Notes: a model not told the origin generated them from the sequence alone. Shown: positions 25,773 through 34,272, counted from the first letter of the stretch. The stretch is DNA of 36,714 bases from CAYFIW01 sp964343265 (GCA_964343265.1 CAYFIW010000015.1:1-36714), one strand, 5' to 3'. Made by a program: numbers and translations.

Positions 25773-26312
25773 CTACCACTCCTGATAATCATGAAAAGGA
25801 AAACTTTTCCTCCCTGGATAACCATCAAATCCTTCGTAAAGCAACAATGGCGATAGATCCGGATGTCTCTCGAATACTATCCCAAACAAATCATGTCCTT
25901 CTCGTTCAAACCAATCAGACGCCCTCCAAACTCCTATTACAGATGGAACTACAGGTTGACTTGCCGAAACAGACACTTTTAAAGCCAATTTATTACGATT
26001 GATCAGTGATACCAGATGGTAAACAACCTCGAATCTGTCTTCATTTTCCTCATAATCCACGACTGTGACTGAGCAGAGATAATCAAACTTGTACGAATCA
26101 TCCGTTTTAAGAAAAGTACAAATCTGCACGAGATTCATAACTGGGACAGTGACTGTAACCATGTCTATTTCTGCCGTAATTGATATTGGAAAACTAGGCT
26201 CTAAGTCCTTCTGTAAAGCTTTAGACAAAGCTTCACTATTTTCATCCAATTTTACCGTTGCTATAGGTACTTCATGCTGCCTACCCGGATTTGAATTTCG
26301 CCTCTGCACCAT
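25773..26312 (-). CDS. nuoC: NADH-quinone oxidoreductase subunit C
   Basis: A 179-residue 30-kDa-type subunit. The signature ASDWFEREGHDLFGIVF, HPDLSPLLLYEGFDGYP and the final FPFHDYQEW are all present. It supports the quinone-reducing module with NuoD and NuoB. The first 15 residues are basic and non-conserved; a later start cannot be excluded. Spacing is 15 bases from nuoB and 29 from nuoD. Confidence 0.94.
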   Translation of the reverse strand: MVQRRNSNPGRQHEVPIATVKLDENSEALSKALQKDLEPSFPISITAEIDMVTVTVPVMNLVQICTFLKTDDSYKFDYLCSVTVVDYEENEDRFEVVYHLVSLINRNKLALKVSVSASQPVVPSVIGVWRASDWFEREGHDLFGIVFERHPDLSPLLLYEGFDGYPGRKSFPFHDYQEW

Positions 26313-26327
26313 TAGATAAAGTCTCGA

Positions 26328-26990
26328 CTAAGCCTTATATGAATCCGAATCTAATTCATTAACTATAGCTTTATTAACTTGGGAAGAACGTGGCTGGCGA
26401 GAATCCAATTGTATTTTTTCCTGTAACTGAAGAATGCCATACATTAGAGCTTCTGGCCGAGGCGGACAACCCGGTATGTAAACATCCACCGGAATTAGAT
26501 GATCTACACCCATCACCACCGAGTAGGATTTATAATAAGGACCACCATTAGTAGCACAACTCCCCATGGCGATCACCCATTTTGGGTCTGGCATTTGTTC
26601 GTAAAGTAGCTTTATTGGGTCAGCCATCTTTTTTACAACCGTACCTGCAACAATCATTACGTCAGCTTGTCGAGGAGATGGCCAAGTCACAACACCAAAC
26701 CTATCTAGGTCATGATGAGACATATGTGTACTAATCATCTCTATCGCGCAACAAGCCAAACCAAATGAAAGTGTCCAAAGAGAAGACTTCCGTGCAAGCG
26801 AAAATAGCTCATCTGATTTTGCTGTCAGTGCATTTGGAAGAACCCTATTAAAGACACTTTCCGCCGGATTATTTCCACTTCCCGCTTGATATCCTTCTCC
26901 AAGACCAAAATCTTCTTCAGGTCTCCGACCCTGAAGACTTTCTCTGGGTATAAATTGACCATACTTCCCTGAATCATCACCTATCGCCAT
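26328..26990 (-). CDS. nuoB: NADH-quinone oxidoreductase subunit B (cluster N2)
   Basis: A 220-residue PSST-type subunit holding the terminal 4Fe-4S cluster N2. Ligands are visible as FGLACCAIEM (tandem Cys), MGSCATNGG and VYIPGCPPRPEA. The frame opens at 27011, but ATG 26990 has AAAGGTG at a good distance and overlaps the end of nuoA by 10 bases. There is an N-terminal hydrophilic extension of about 45 residues (GRRPEEDFGLGEGY region) and a C-terminal tail of about 25 residues beyond the usual core. Confidence 0.95.
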   Translation of the reverse strand: MAIGDDSGKYGQFIPRESLQGRRPEEDFGLGEGYQAGSGNNPAESVFNRVLPNALTAKSDELFSLARKSSLWTLSFGLACCAIEMISTHMSHHDLDRFGVVTWPSPRQADVMIVAGTVVKKMADPIKLLYEQMPDPKWVIAMGSCATNGGPYYKSYSVVMGVDHLIPVDVYIPGCPPRPEALMYGILQLQEKIQLDSRQPRSSQVNKAIVNELDSDSYKA

Positions 26991-27343
26991 TGCAGTACAC
27001 CTTTTCGCCATCCATATGCAACACCAAAAAATAATATCGCAATAAAAATCAACATTTCATAAAACACCGCTGGGGTAGCTTCTAGAAAAACAAGTGCCCA
27101 CGGGAATAAAAAGACCGCCTCTACATCAAAAACAATGAAAAGTATCGCGAAGACGTAATACCTGATCTGGATTTGAGACCAGTTGAATGGAGAGGCAGGA
27201 ATTCCGCACTCGTACGGCGTGTCTTTAATTTCCGACGGTCTCCTTGGCGCCAAAAGTCTCGACGCCGCAAACATCGTCAATATTGCCACCAAGCCGACTA
27301 CAGCCACTAATATGACAGCAATCCAGTTAATCTCATTAATCAT
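26981..27343 (-). CDS. nuoA: NADH-quinone oxidoreductase subunit A
   Basis: A 120-residue three-helix subunit and first gene of the cluster. The conserved YECGIPASPF loop (with the quinone-site Cys), RYYVFAILFIVFDVEAVFLFPWA (second helix acidic residues) and the final YGWRKGVLQW are all typical. No strong Shine-Dalgarno precedes the ATG. Confidence 0.95.
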   Translation of the reverse strand: MINEINWIAVILVAVVGLVAILTMFAASRLLAPRRPSEIKDTPYECGIPASPFNWSQIQIRYYVFAILFIVFDVEAVFLFPWALVFLEATPAVFYEMLIFIAILFFGVAYGWRKGVLQWR

Positions 27344-27488
27344 TTAACTATGACCCAACCAACGACCAAGTTTGTGGTTATTTAGGCACAAAACAACCCT
27401 ATGATTCTAACATATGAGAGCTTATATGACTCACCTTCATAAAACACTTATTTTACGGTCTTAAGTGTAGAAGTATATTTATAAAATA

Positions 27489-27497
27489 TGCTATGAT
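27489..27497 (+). promoter_or_regulatory. Extended -10 promoter for the riboswitch transcript
   Basis: TGCTATGAT matches an extended -10 element (TG-N-TATGAT). Transcription would begin near 27504, about 12 bases before the first helix of the riboswitch. No good -35 box is visible, as is common for extended -10 promoters. Confidence 0.45.
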
Positions 27498-27515
27498 GGC
27501 TGGACAATTTAAAAA

Positions 27516-27616
27516 TTCGTCCCGAGTGGCAGGTTAGGCCTCAGTCCTTTGATCCTGCCCGGCAACCTTAACTCTCAAGGTGCCTCTGGGGAAAAAGACG
27601 AGGTTCCAGACGGAAC
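27516..27616 (+). ncRNA. SAM-I/SAM-IV-clan riboswitch-like aptamer
   Basis: The core carries the clan's conserved pieces in order: CCGAGUGGC, then CCCGGCAACC, then AAGGUGCC. Helices can be drawn by eye: P1 pairs 27516-27521 with 27597-27602; P2 pairs 27528-27533 with 27554-27559, with an inner AGG/CCU helix (27536-27538 with 27546-27548); P3 pairs 27565-27569 with 27577-27581. A further hairpin, GUUCC/GGAAC (27603-27607 with 27612-27616), follows P1 as in SAM-IV and SAM-I/IV-variant RNAs rather than in SAM-I. An intrinsic terminator follows, so ligand binding probably controls transcription of the downstream 79-codon ORF. The subclass is uncertain. Confidence 0.75.
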
Positions 27617-27627
27617 AAAGGGTGCGG

Positions 27628-27655
27628 GCTCTCCGTACTCCGGAGGGCTTTTTTT
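27628..27655 (+). terminator. Intrinsic terminator of the riboswitch expression platform
   Basis: An 8-bp stem (27628-27635 with 27641-27648, one G-U pair) with a 5-base loop is followed by seven Ts. It lies 11 bases after the last aptamer-region hairpin and 44 bases before the next start codon, the right place for ligand-controlled termination. Confidence 0.85.
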
Positions 27656-27699
27656 ATGGCCCCTCTTCAATTAACAGGGACGACTGAAAAGGAGTTCCG

Positions 27700-27939
27700 A
27701 TGAACAGAGCCCATAGTGAATCCGGATACGTATCCAAAAACCCGCCCAATAATTCTTCGAATACCCTAAGCAACCTCAATGAAGCTTTGACAGAAATCGC
27801 ACGGAGAAAAGGATCAATAAAAATTGAGTGGGCTGATGAGCTAAGAAATATGTACGGTAATAAATGGCTATCAGATTGTGCTGATAAATTGGACCCGAAT
27901 CTTTTGACAGAGACCAAAGACCAAAGTTTTTTACCCTGA
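27700..27939 (+). CDS. 79-residue orphan protein under riboswitch control
   Basis: Encodes 79 residues, polar and probably soluble, with a predicted helical middle (NTLSNLNEALTEIARRKG) and the compact segment IEWADELRNMYGNKWLSDCADKL; the first 25 residues are Asn/Pro/Ser-rich and likely disordered. No signal peptide, membrane segment or metal motif is seen. AAAAGGAG lies 5 bases before ATG 27700. It is the first ORF after the SAM-clan riboswitch and terminator, and 172 bases separate it from the MFS gene. I do not recognise the family. Regulation by SAM suggests a link to methionine or methyl metabolism, but that is only inference. Confidence 0.65.
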   Translation: MNRAHSESGYVSKNPPNNSSNTLSNLNEALTEIARRKGSIKIEWADELRNMYGNKWLSDCADKLDPNLLTETKDQSFLP

Positions 27940-28111
27940 TATTAATGTAGATAAATTTGATTCATTTAATACGTCATAAATCTTAGCGACGAAGGTGCAG
28001 AAATTGCCGAGTTTCCTAATCTGACGTTTTTTCATTCATGAAATATAATACTTGTTTTTTATTTATTGAATTAGTACACTTTTAGTCTCAATTATTTTAC
28101 ACATCATATCC

Positions 28112-29614
28112 TTGAGGCTACAGAAATACTCTTTGAAAATTAAACAATATCCCAAGGCATTAGTTGAAGGAATATTTAGAAAACTAAAGAAGAAAATAGA
28201 CACTAATAATTTCATATTAAGTAAACCTAATTCACAAGAAACTTCAAGTAAAAAGCACATTCATTCCAAGCTTAGTGTTATCAAGCCTCTCCCGGTTCCT
28301 AAAAAAATCCACATTTTTGATAATTTCAAATCCATTAGCTACCGATACCTATGGATATCAACAGTAATATTCAGCGGAGCTTTTTGGCTTCAACAAGTGG
28401 TGATTGGTTGGCTTGCTTACGAAGTGACAAATTCCGCTTCGATAACAACTATTATCATGGGACTCGATGCCCTACCAATATTGCTAGGAGGACCATTAGG
28501 GGGTGCAATCAGCGACAAATTCGACAAGAGGCATTTACTCACATTTATATATTCATACCAAGCTGTTTTGATGATAATTTTCTCAATAATTATCATCACC
28601 GATCAAAACAATACTTGGACCATCATGGGTTTTGTATTGTTGATGGGATTAGCTTGGACCATACATGATCCAGCACGTATGTCGTTAATATCGTCAATAG
28701 TGCCAAAAGAAAATCTCATAAATGCGTTTGCGCTCAATTCAATGGCGTTTAGTCTAATGAGACTGATTATTCCGGCAGTTGGCGGAATAATGATTGCAAC
28801 TATTAGCATTTGGCCTATTCTAATTATTGAAGCAAGTCTCATGATACTTGCTGGTATTGTTGTTCAATTAATAGCAATTTCAGACAGTGATGACAAAAGA
28901 ATCTCCAGGCAAAATCCGTCACTGGGGAATATCTTTCCTGAAATGAGGTCAGGGATTCACTTTGTAATTACCCGCCCAACTGTCATTGGGTTCATGTTCC
29001 TGACATTTTTAATGGTGCTTTTAGTTGTTCCATTTTTCAGTGCATTGATTCCAGTATACTCAGCGACCATATATAACGTGGGTGCTAAAGGACTTGGTCT
29101 TCTACTTTCAGCAGCAGGTTTAGGATCTCTACTCGGGACAATGATGTTAGCCTCATGCGGACAGCTAAAAAGACCAGGAATCATATCATTCAATGTACTC
29201 ATCATAATTGCTATTCTGATGATAGCCATATCTTTGAACACACATTACGAATTTGCTCTTTTACTAACCATGTTAATTTCTGGGGCTATGATGACTTTTT
29301 TCTCCGTCGTAGGAGCAACCGTTCAAAGCATTTTACCTGAGCACATGAGAGGTAAAGTAACTGGTATCTACATGATGTGCTGGGGTCTAATCCCATTTGG
29401 ATCCATGGCATCAGGATTCATAGCAAATGGCATAGGAGCAGACCTTGCAACGAGAATAGGAGCACTATTCCTTACAGTGGGCATAACTATTTCATTTTTT
29501 ATTTTCAGAAACGTATGGAATTTTAGAATGACATCCAGTGATGAATCGATAGAAAAAAATCGAAATACAGTCCCAAACATTCCAGACTTATTGGAAGAAC
29601 CTTCTACTAGCTAG
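28112..29614 (+). CDS. Major facilitator superfamily exporter (MFS_3/EntS-like)
   Basis: A 500-residue transporter with about twelve membrane helices. Visible landmarks are the loop 2-3 motif GGAISDKFDKRHLL, DPARMSLISSIVPKENLINAFALNS and the symmetric C-terminal copy GAKGLGLLLSAAGLGSLLG and LPEHMRGKVTGIYMM. These resemble the enterobactin-exporter group, whose members export diverse compounds; the substrate is unknown. The N terminus is odd: about 75 Lys-rich hydrophilic residues precede the first helix and contain no Met, so the start is TTG 28112 or a later TTG at 28133, neither with a clear Shine-Dalgarno. The C-terminal 30 residues are polar. It is on the same strand as, and 73 bases upstream of, the gamma-glutamyltransferase gene. 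Confidence 0.85.
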   Translation: MRLQKYSLKIKQYPKALVEGIFRKLKKKIDTNNFILSKPNSQETSSKKHIHSKLSVIKPLPVPKKIHIFDNFKSISYRYLWISTVIFSGAFWLQQVVIGWLAYEVTNSASITTIIMGLDALPILLGGPLGGAISDKFDKRHLLTFIYSYQAVLMIIFSIIIITDQNNTWTIMGFVLLMGLAWTIHDPARMSLISSIVPKENLINAFALNSMAFSLMRLIIPAVGGIMIATISIWPILIIEASLMILAGIVVQLIAISDSDDKRISRQNPSLGNIFPEMRSGIHFVITRPTVIGFMFLTFLMVLLVVPFFSALIPVYSATIYNVGAKGLGLLLSAAGLGSLLGTMMLASCGQLKRPGIISFNVLIIIAILMIAISLNTHYEFALLLTMLISGAMMTFFSVVGATVQSILPEHMRGKVTGIYMMCWGLIPFGSMASGFIANGIGADLATRIGALFLTVGITISFFIFRNVWNFRMTSSDESIEKNRNTVPNIPDLLEEPSTS

Positions 29615-29687
29615 TAATTAACTACCAGAATCCTCATAATCCTGTAGTATGTGTGTTGAATAACCCTCTGAATTCTGCAGGTGAACG

Positions 29688-31394
29688 ATGAGCACGTCTA
29701 CAAAAATAAATTTTACGAAGTCTGAGGCAGTGTCCAACAAAGGCATGGTCGCAACAAAAGACAGATTGGCTACACAGGCTGGACTTGAAATACTCAAAAC
29801 TGGTGGCAACGCAATTGATGCTGCTGTAGCCGCATGCTTAGCTGTTGGTGTCGTGGAACCAGAGTCAAGCGGTATAGGGGGTGGTGGATATATGGTATTT
29901 CAAATAGGAGATAAAGGAGGAGTCTTTGGATTTCCTATGAAAGGCCCGATTGAGGCCAGGCCCGACATGTACAAACTCACAGGTGAACCATCTGTTGGCA
30001 GCTTCGGTTGGCCAGGAGTATCAGATGATGAAAACATACACGGTTTTAAATCAATAGCAGTACCAGGATGTGTAGCAGGACTTGTGGAAGCTCATGAAAG
30101 GTTCGGGAAGCTTCCCCTAAAAGAAGTTGTTGAACCAGCGGTCCAAATCGCCAGAAAAGGCTATTCTCCCGAGTGGTACACATTATACAAAATGGCAGGG
30201 CTAACTCAGATGCTCCTTCGTTATGAAGAGCTTGGAAAAATATTTATGCCTGAAGGGTCTCTACCGGTTGGTGGAATAGATGGTCCATACATATTGAGAC
30301 AACCTGAATTAGCTAGCTCCCTTGAATCTATCGGAAAATTTGGCGCAGACGCCTTTTATCGCGGAGAAATAACGGAGTTAATGGTTAAAGATATCAGGAA
30401 TAATGGCGGAATACTATCCAAAGAAGACTTCGATTCATATAAACCATTTTATTGGGAAAACGCTTTAGAATTTAAATACAGAGGAAAAACAATCAGAGTG
30501 CCACCATTTGCATGCGCAGGCACGACGACCGCAATGACCTTAAAGCTCTTAGACAGATTTAATCTCACATCGCTTGGTCACAATTCTACAGAAACATTGC
30601 ACAATTATATCAGTGCAGCCCGAATGGCATATGCAGATAGATTTGAATATATGGCAGATCCTAACTTTGCGGATGTGCCATGGACAGGTCTCGTATCAGA
30701 TGAATATGCAGCTAGACGAAGCTCACAAATAGGAGAAACCGCAACCCTAAATTATGAAGCTGGTAACCCGTGGATTGAAGAAGGAAGAGATCCGAAATTT
30801 ACTATGACAGGAAGCAATCCTTCCCCGGATAATGGAACGACTCACCTATGCGTAATAGATGGACAAGGAAACGCTGTCTCAATAACTAACACTATCATGT
30901 CTGGTTTTGGATCCGGAATCGTGCCACAGGGTACAGGCATCGTGATGAATAACGGAATGATGTGGTATGACCCTGTTCCAGGACGAGTCAACTCCGTCGC
31001 ACCTGGAAAATATCCTTTAAACAACATGACACCCGCACTTGTTTTGGGTCCCGATGGGGTTGAAATTGCTGTAGGTGCCTCAGGAGGGAGAAGAATAACT
31101 AACTGCGTGAGCTCATTATTAATAAAAATGATTGATTTCAACATGAATCCTCAAGAAGCGATAGATTCTCCGCGAATTGACTGCAGCTCTTCGACAACCG
31201 ACGTACCACCCGAATTGGATAAAAAAGTGGTAGAAAATCTGAGGGCAAAAGGTCACGAAATTAGGATCCTAGATGAAGGTTTTTGGCAAACAGGAAGCTC
31301 AAAATTTGCCAGCCCGGCCGCCATTTTAAAGAAGAATGGCCTTTTCTATGGCGGAGTAGACACTTTTCATACGGCGAATGCAGAAGGTTTGTAA
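29688..31394 (+). CDS. Gamma-glutamyltransferase family Ntn hydrolase
   Basis: A 568-residue GGT-type enzyme. The N-terminal half has the usual GGNAIDAAVAACLAVGVVEP and SSGIGGGGYMV segments. The nucleophile threonine lies in NGTTHLCVIDGQGNAVS, where the precursor would cleave itself, followed by the second Gly-rich ASGGRRI loop. GGTs transfer or hydrolyse the gamma-glutamyl group of glutathione-like compounds. Secreted relatives carry a signal peptide; this one does not, so it appears cytoplasmic, and its real substrate may be another gamma-glutamyl amide or a cephalosporin-acylase-like amide. ATG 29688 follows AGGTGA. It converges with the DRTGG gene. Confidence 0.9.
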   Translation: MSTSTKINFTKSEAVSNKGMVATKDRLATQAGLEILKTGGNAIDAAVAACLAVGVVEPESSGIGGGGYMVFQIGDKGGVFGFPMKGPIEARPDMYKLTGEPSVGSFGWPGVSDDENIHGFKSIAVPGCVAGLVEAHERFGKLPLKEVVEPAVQIARKGYSPEWYTLYKMAGLTQMLLRYEELGKIFMPEGSLPVGGIDGPYILRQPELASSLESIGKFGADAFYRGEITELMVKDIRNNGGILSKEDFDSYKPFYWENALEFKYRGKTIRVPPFACAGTTTAMTLKLLDRFNLTSLGHNSTETLHNYISAARMAYADRFEYMADPNFADVPWTGLVSDEYAARRSSQIGETATLNYEAGNPWIEEGRDPKFTMTGSNPSPDNGTTHLCVIDGQGNAVSITNTIMSGFGSGIVPQGTGIVMNNGMMWYDPVPGRVNSVAPGKYPLNNMTPALVLGPDGVEIAVGASGGRRITNCVSSLLIKMIDFNMNPQEAIDSPRIDCSSSTTDVPPELDKKVVENLRAKGHEIRILDEGFWQTGSSKFASPAAILKKNGLFYGGVDTFHTANAEGL

Positions 31395-31412
31395 TACAGA
31401 AGCAGAACTATA

Positions 31413-32372
31413 CTAACTCTTGGAAAGTAATTGCTCTACATTAACGTAATCACTGACTAATTTTTTTGCCTTTGATAATTTATCCGGGTGATCAAATTCA
31501 GCAAGCTGTTGCAGCTTAGATATATTTTCCATCGTGTCTAGAGTGTCAGATTGTACAATCATGATAGACACACCTTCTTCCACCGCCTCATATTTAATGT
31601 ATTCAATGGGCTCCATCCCATTCGTCATGATGAAGCACTCCATATCTGTATTTAAAGCAGACATCTGGACATCAGGCCTATCACCACGAACCACTACAGC
31701 CTTTTTGTCCCTCGTAGCAAAGGAGTATTCCCCCGGATCCATTCCAAATCCACCAACCATAAAATGTTCCACCAAAGACTCTGTGTTTTGTACTTCACCA
31801 TACATTTGGCCTGACAAATTTTCACAAATTTGTGCCACTGATAGGCTTAAGAGGGTGCGATCCTCCGGTATTGTACCGAGCAGATATACATCGTAAGGGG
31901 AAAGATTTTGCTGCATAATATGCTCGGTTTGCATTTGGGCATATTTAGAGACCTGATTTAACACTACACCACACACAGAAGACCCAAATCTACTAGAGAA
32001 ATCTGCATCGGATTCCATAGTTGATGGTATTGACACAATCAAAGCTTGCGCCTTAATTTCTTCTACAAATGAGACCTGCTCTTCTACAGGCATAGACGAA
32101 AGAGCTTCTACAATTACAAACTCGTGTTTACTTGACGATTCTTTTATTGAGGCAATCGCAGCATCCAGAGATTGTTCATTTTGCAGCGAATAATCCTTGT
32201 CAAGGAGCTTAGAAAGATTAAACCGGTCACCCTCTTCCAAAGTTCGGTTGTCTGAAAAAGGTTTCGCAATATCAACAACTTTCCCACTATCAATCAATAG
32301 TGAGGCCAAAGCAGCAGAAAGAGTAGTTTTACCAGAGTTTTGTTTCTGAGAGGTTATATATAAGACACCCAT
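31413..32372 (-). CDS. BioD-like P-loop NTPase fused to DRTGG domain (Pta N-terminal-like)
   Basis: A 319-residue protein with two domains. Residues 1-200 are a dethiobiotin-synthase-like AAA_26 domain with the P-loop QNSGKTTLSAALASLL. Residues about 205-315 are a DRTGG domain (VVVRGDRPDVQMSALNTDMECFIMTNG, then VSIMIVQSDTLDTM). This pair occurs as the regulatory N-terminal half of large phosphate acetyltransferases and as stand-alone proteins. The catalytic Pta domain is absent here, so this is the stand-alone form, probably a regulator or nucleotide sensor. It lies 67 bases downstream of rpsU on the same strand. Confidence 0.85.
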   Translation of the reverse strand: MGVLYITSQKQNSGKTTLSAALASLLIDSGKVVDIAKPFSDNRTLEEGDRFNLSKLLDKDYSLQNEQSLDAAIASIKESSSKHEFVIVEALSSMPVEEQVSFVEEIKAQALIVSIPSTMESDADFSSRFGSSVCGVVLNQVSKYAQMQTEHIMQQNLSPYDVYLLGTIPEDRTLLSLSVAQICENLSGQMYGEVQNTESLVEHFMVGGFGMDPGEYSFATRDKKAVVVRGDRPDVQMSALNTDMECFIMTNGMEPIEYIKYEAVEEGVSIMIVQSDTLDTMENISKLQQLAEFDHPDKLSKAKKLVSDYVNVEQLLSKS

Positions 32373-32439
32373 CCAACCTATTCCATAAATTCCGAATCAG
32401 ACGAGACACATATTTACCATAGATTCGATCAAGGACGCG

Positions 32440-32634
32440 TTATTTTTTTACTCGGCGTCGCCTTCGAAGTCTACGCAGACTTCTCTGTTTATCCAAACGT
32501 TCTTGTTCTCCTTTGGATCTAAAGAATCTACGATTCCGAAGTTCCCTCAGGATTCCAGACCTCTGCATTGTTGTCTGAAATCGCTTCAGCAATGCCTCTG
32601 GGTCTTCGCCATCACGAAGAGTTACGAAAGCCAA
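32440..32634 (-). CDS. rpsU: 30S ribosomal protein bS21
   Basis: A 64-residue, strongly basic protein with the bS21 pattern: LLKRFQTTMQRSGILRELRNRRFF, then an Arg/Lys-rich C terminus (RSLRRLRRRRRVKK). bS21 is a small-subunit protein at the mRNA platform, involved in Shine-Dalgarno recognition. The start is TTG at 32634 with GGTAGGAGA upstream. It is divergent from the DUF3090 gene; 236 bases lie between the two starts, in which no further gene was seen. Confidence 0.9.
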   Translation of the reverse strand: MAFVTLRDGEDPEALLKRFQTTMQRSGILRELRNRRFFRSKGEQERLDKQRSLRRLRRRRRVKK

Positions 32635-32870
32635 TCTGATTCTCCTACCGGCCCAGTATACAGACTGGATCCGGAAACTAAATTTAAACCCTCAACCAGG
32701 CATTCTTCTCATAATGAAAAGCCTACAAGGCAAGGACAAAGTATAACATAGCCGGCAGATTTCATACATAAAGAGTGTATTTCTACAGTTGCAGCAACAA
32801 GTGTTTTCCAACTAACATTTCAATCTGTTTTAATTTCAACTACTAACCATATTAATTGAGGGAGTCTCAA

Positions 32871-33392
32871 ATGGCAGGTCCCAAATTCGAGTTTACTCAA
32901 GTCACCAAATTTGAACCTGAAACATTTGGTGAACCAGGAGACAGGACATTTCGAATAAATGTGGACAGCGCTAGCAGTTCCGCAAAAATATGGCTAGAAA
33001 AAGAACAATTGGCAGAACTTTGTCTGGCAATGGTTCAGATGGAAAAAGAAAATCAGAATCGTGCAAATAGCCCTAACGACAACCCATTAGGATCTGAAGC
33101 CGCTGGACTAACTAATCTCGACTTTAAAGCTAATCAGCTAGCATTCGGACACATACCAGAAACAAATTATTTTGTAGTAGATGCGCAAGATCCGGATGAA
33201 GATAGTCAAGATAACCCAACTTTACGTGTATGGGTAACTAGAGAAATGATTCAAGAGTTTTCAGGAAAGGGACTAGAGATAGTTTCCGCTGGTCGACAGA
33301 TTTGCCAGTTATGCAACAGGCCCATGAACGTTGAAGGGCACTATTGTGAAAGAATGAATGGTCACTCCAAGGATTCGGCCACAAATCTTTAG
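32871..33392 (+). CDS. DUF3090 family protein (TIGR03847-like)
   Basis: A 173-residue protein. The N-terminal region (VTKFEPETFGEPGDRTFRIN, AKIWLEKEQLAEL) and the C-terminal zinc-like end (CQLCNRPMNVEGHYCERMNGH) are the DUF3090 signature: CX2C followed by HXC. The function of the family is unknown. In Actinobacteria it clusters with the SCO1664-family kinase-like protein and a histidine-phosphatase-like MSMEG_4193 protein; here the SCO1664-like gene follows, but the phosphatase is not in the window. ATG 32871 with GGGAG upstream is preferred over TTG 32856. Confidence 0.88.
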   Translation: MAGPKFEFTQVTKFEPETFGEPGDRTFRINVDSASSSAKIWLEKEQLAELCLAMVQMEKENQNRANSPNDNPLGSEAAGLTNLDFKANQLAFGHIPETNYFVVDAQDPDEDSQDNPTLRVWVTREMIQEFSGKGLEIVSAGRQICQLCNRPMNVEGHYCERMNGHSKDSATNL

Positions 33393-33521
33393 ACATTGAA
33401 AACGAAAATATAAATAAGCCAACCCAGAGGTTTTCATCTGACAGATTACGATACGGAAGACCCCAGGAATCAATTTCCCTCCCCAGAGGCACGCATCCTC
33501 GAGATAGATGTTCAAGACTCA

Positions 33522-34223
33522 GTGTCACATTTAAAAAGTGGGGAATTTCTAGGTGGGCACACTATGCCATGGGGATCTAATTACACTTTTATGGTCTGGA
33601 TTTCAGCCGGAAACAATGAAACATGTATAAGAGCAATCTACAAACCTCGGGATGGAGAAAAACCACTTAGAGACTTCCCACACGGAAGCCTATATAAGAG
33701 AGAGTATTCCGCATATTTGATTAGTGAAGAACTTTCGTGGCCTAAGATACCTCCCACAATTATTAGAGAAGGCCCATATGGCGTAGGCTCTTTACAATTT
33801 TATGTTGATTGTGACCCACGAAGAACATATTTTGATATGAGAGATCATCACAAAGAAGAACTTATTAAATTTGCAGTATTTGACCTGCTAACAAACAATG
33901 GAGACCGTAAAGCAGGCCACTGCATGATCGACTCAGCAAGTAATCTATGGTCTATCGATCATGGTTTGACTTTCCATTCATCTTTTAAACTCCGAACAGT
34001 TATGCTCGAATATTGTGGTCAACCAATACCAAACAACTTAGTCAAAGATTTGAAAATACTGGCCGCCAAGTTTGAAAAAAACGACGATATAAAGTCAATT
34101 CTTGGACAGCAAATTTCAGATTTAGAAATTGATGCATTATTAAGAAGACTAGAAGGAATCATTACCAACCCGATTTTTCCTGTACTTGACCCCTATCGTG
34201 ACGTGCCATGGCCCTTGGTTTAG
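33522..34223 (+). CDS. SCO1664-family PI3/4-kinase-fold protein (start uncertain)
   Basis: At least 233 residues. The SCO1664/TIGR03843 signature is clear: LKSGEFLGGHTMPWGSNYTF, AIYKPRDGEKPLRDFP, LTNNGDRKAGHCMID, SIDHGLTFH and KLRTVMLEYCG. These resemble phosphatidylinositol 3/4-kinase catalytic loops, but the activity is unproven. GTG 33522 has no Shine-Dalgarno and cuts into the first conserved helix; the frame remains open back to 33414. In that upstream stretch there is no ATG, GTG or TTG in frame, but CTG 33438 has AGAGG 7 bases before it. The true start may therefore be a rare CTG. It forms a pair with DUF3090. Confidence 0.82.
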   Translation: MSHLKSGEFLGGHTMPWGSNYTFMVWISAGNNETCIRAIYKPRDGEKPLRDFPHGSLYKREYSAYLISEELSWPKIPPTIIREGPYGVGSLQFYVDCDPRRTYFDMRDHHKEELIKFAVFDLLTNNGDRKAGHCMIDSASNLWSIDHGLTFHSSFKLRTVMLEYCGQPIPNNLVKDLKILAAKFEKNDDIKSILGQQISDLEIDALLRRLEGIITNPIFPVLDPYRDVPWPLV

Positions 34224-34272
34224 ATGACGAGTCTGAATTAATTTTATTCTTTACAAACCTGTTCATTGTGTA

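Noticed and set aside
27654..27917. Minus-strand 87-codon ORF opposite the 79-codon ORF
   Set aside because: It runs against the riboswitch transcript, has no ribosome site and no recognisable features; the plus-strand ORF has a strong Shine-Dalgarno.
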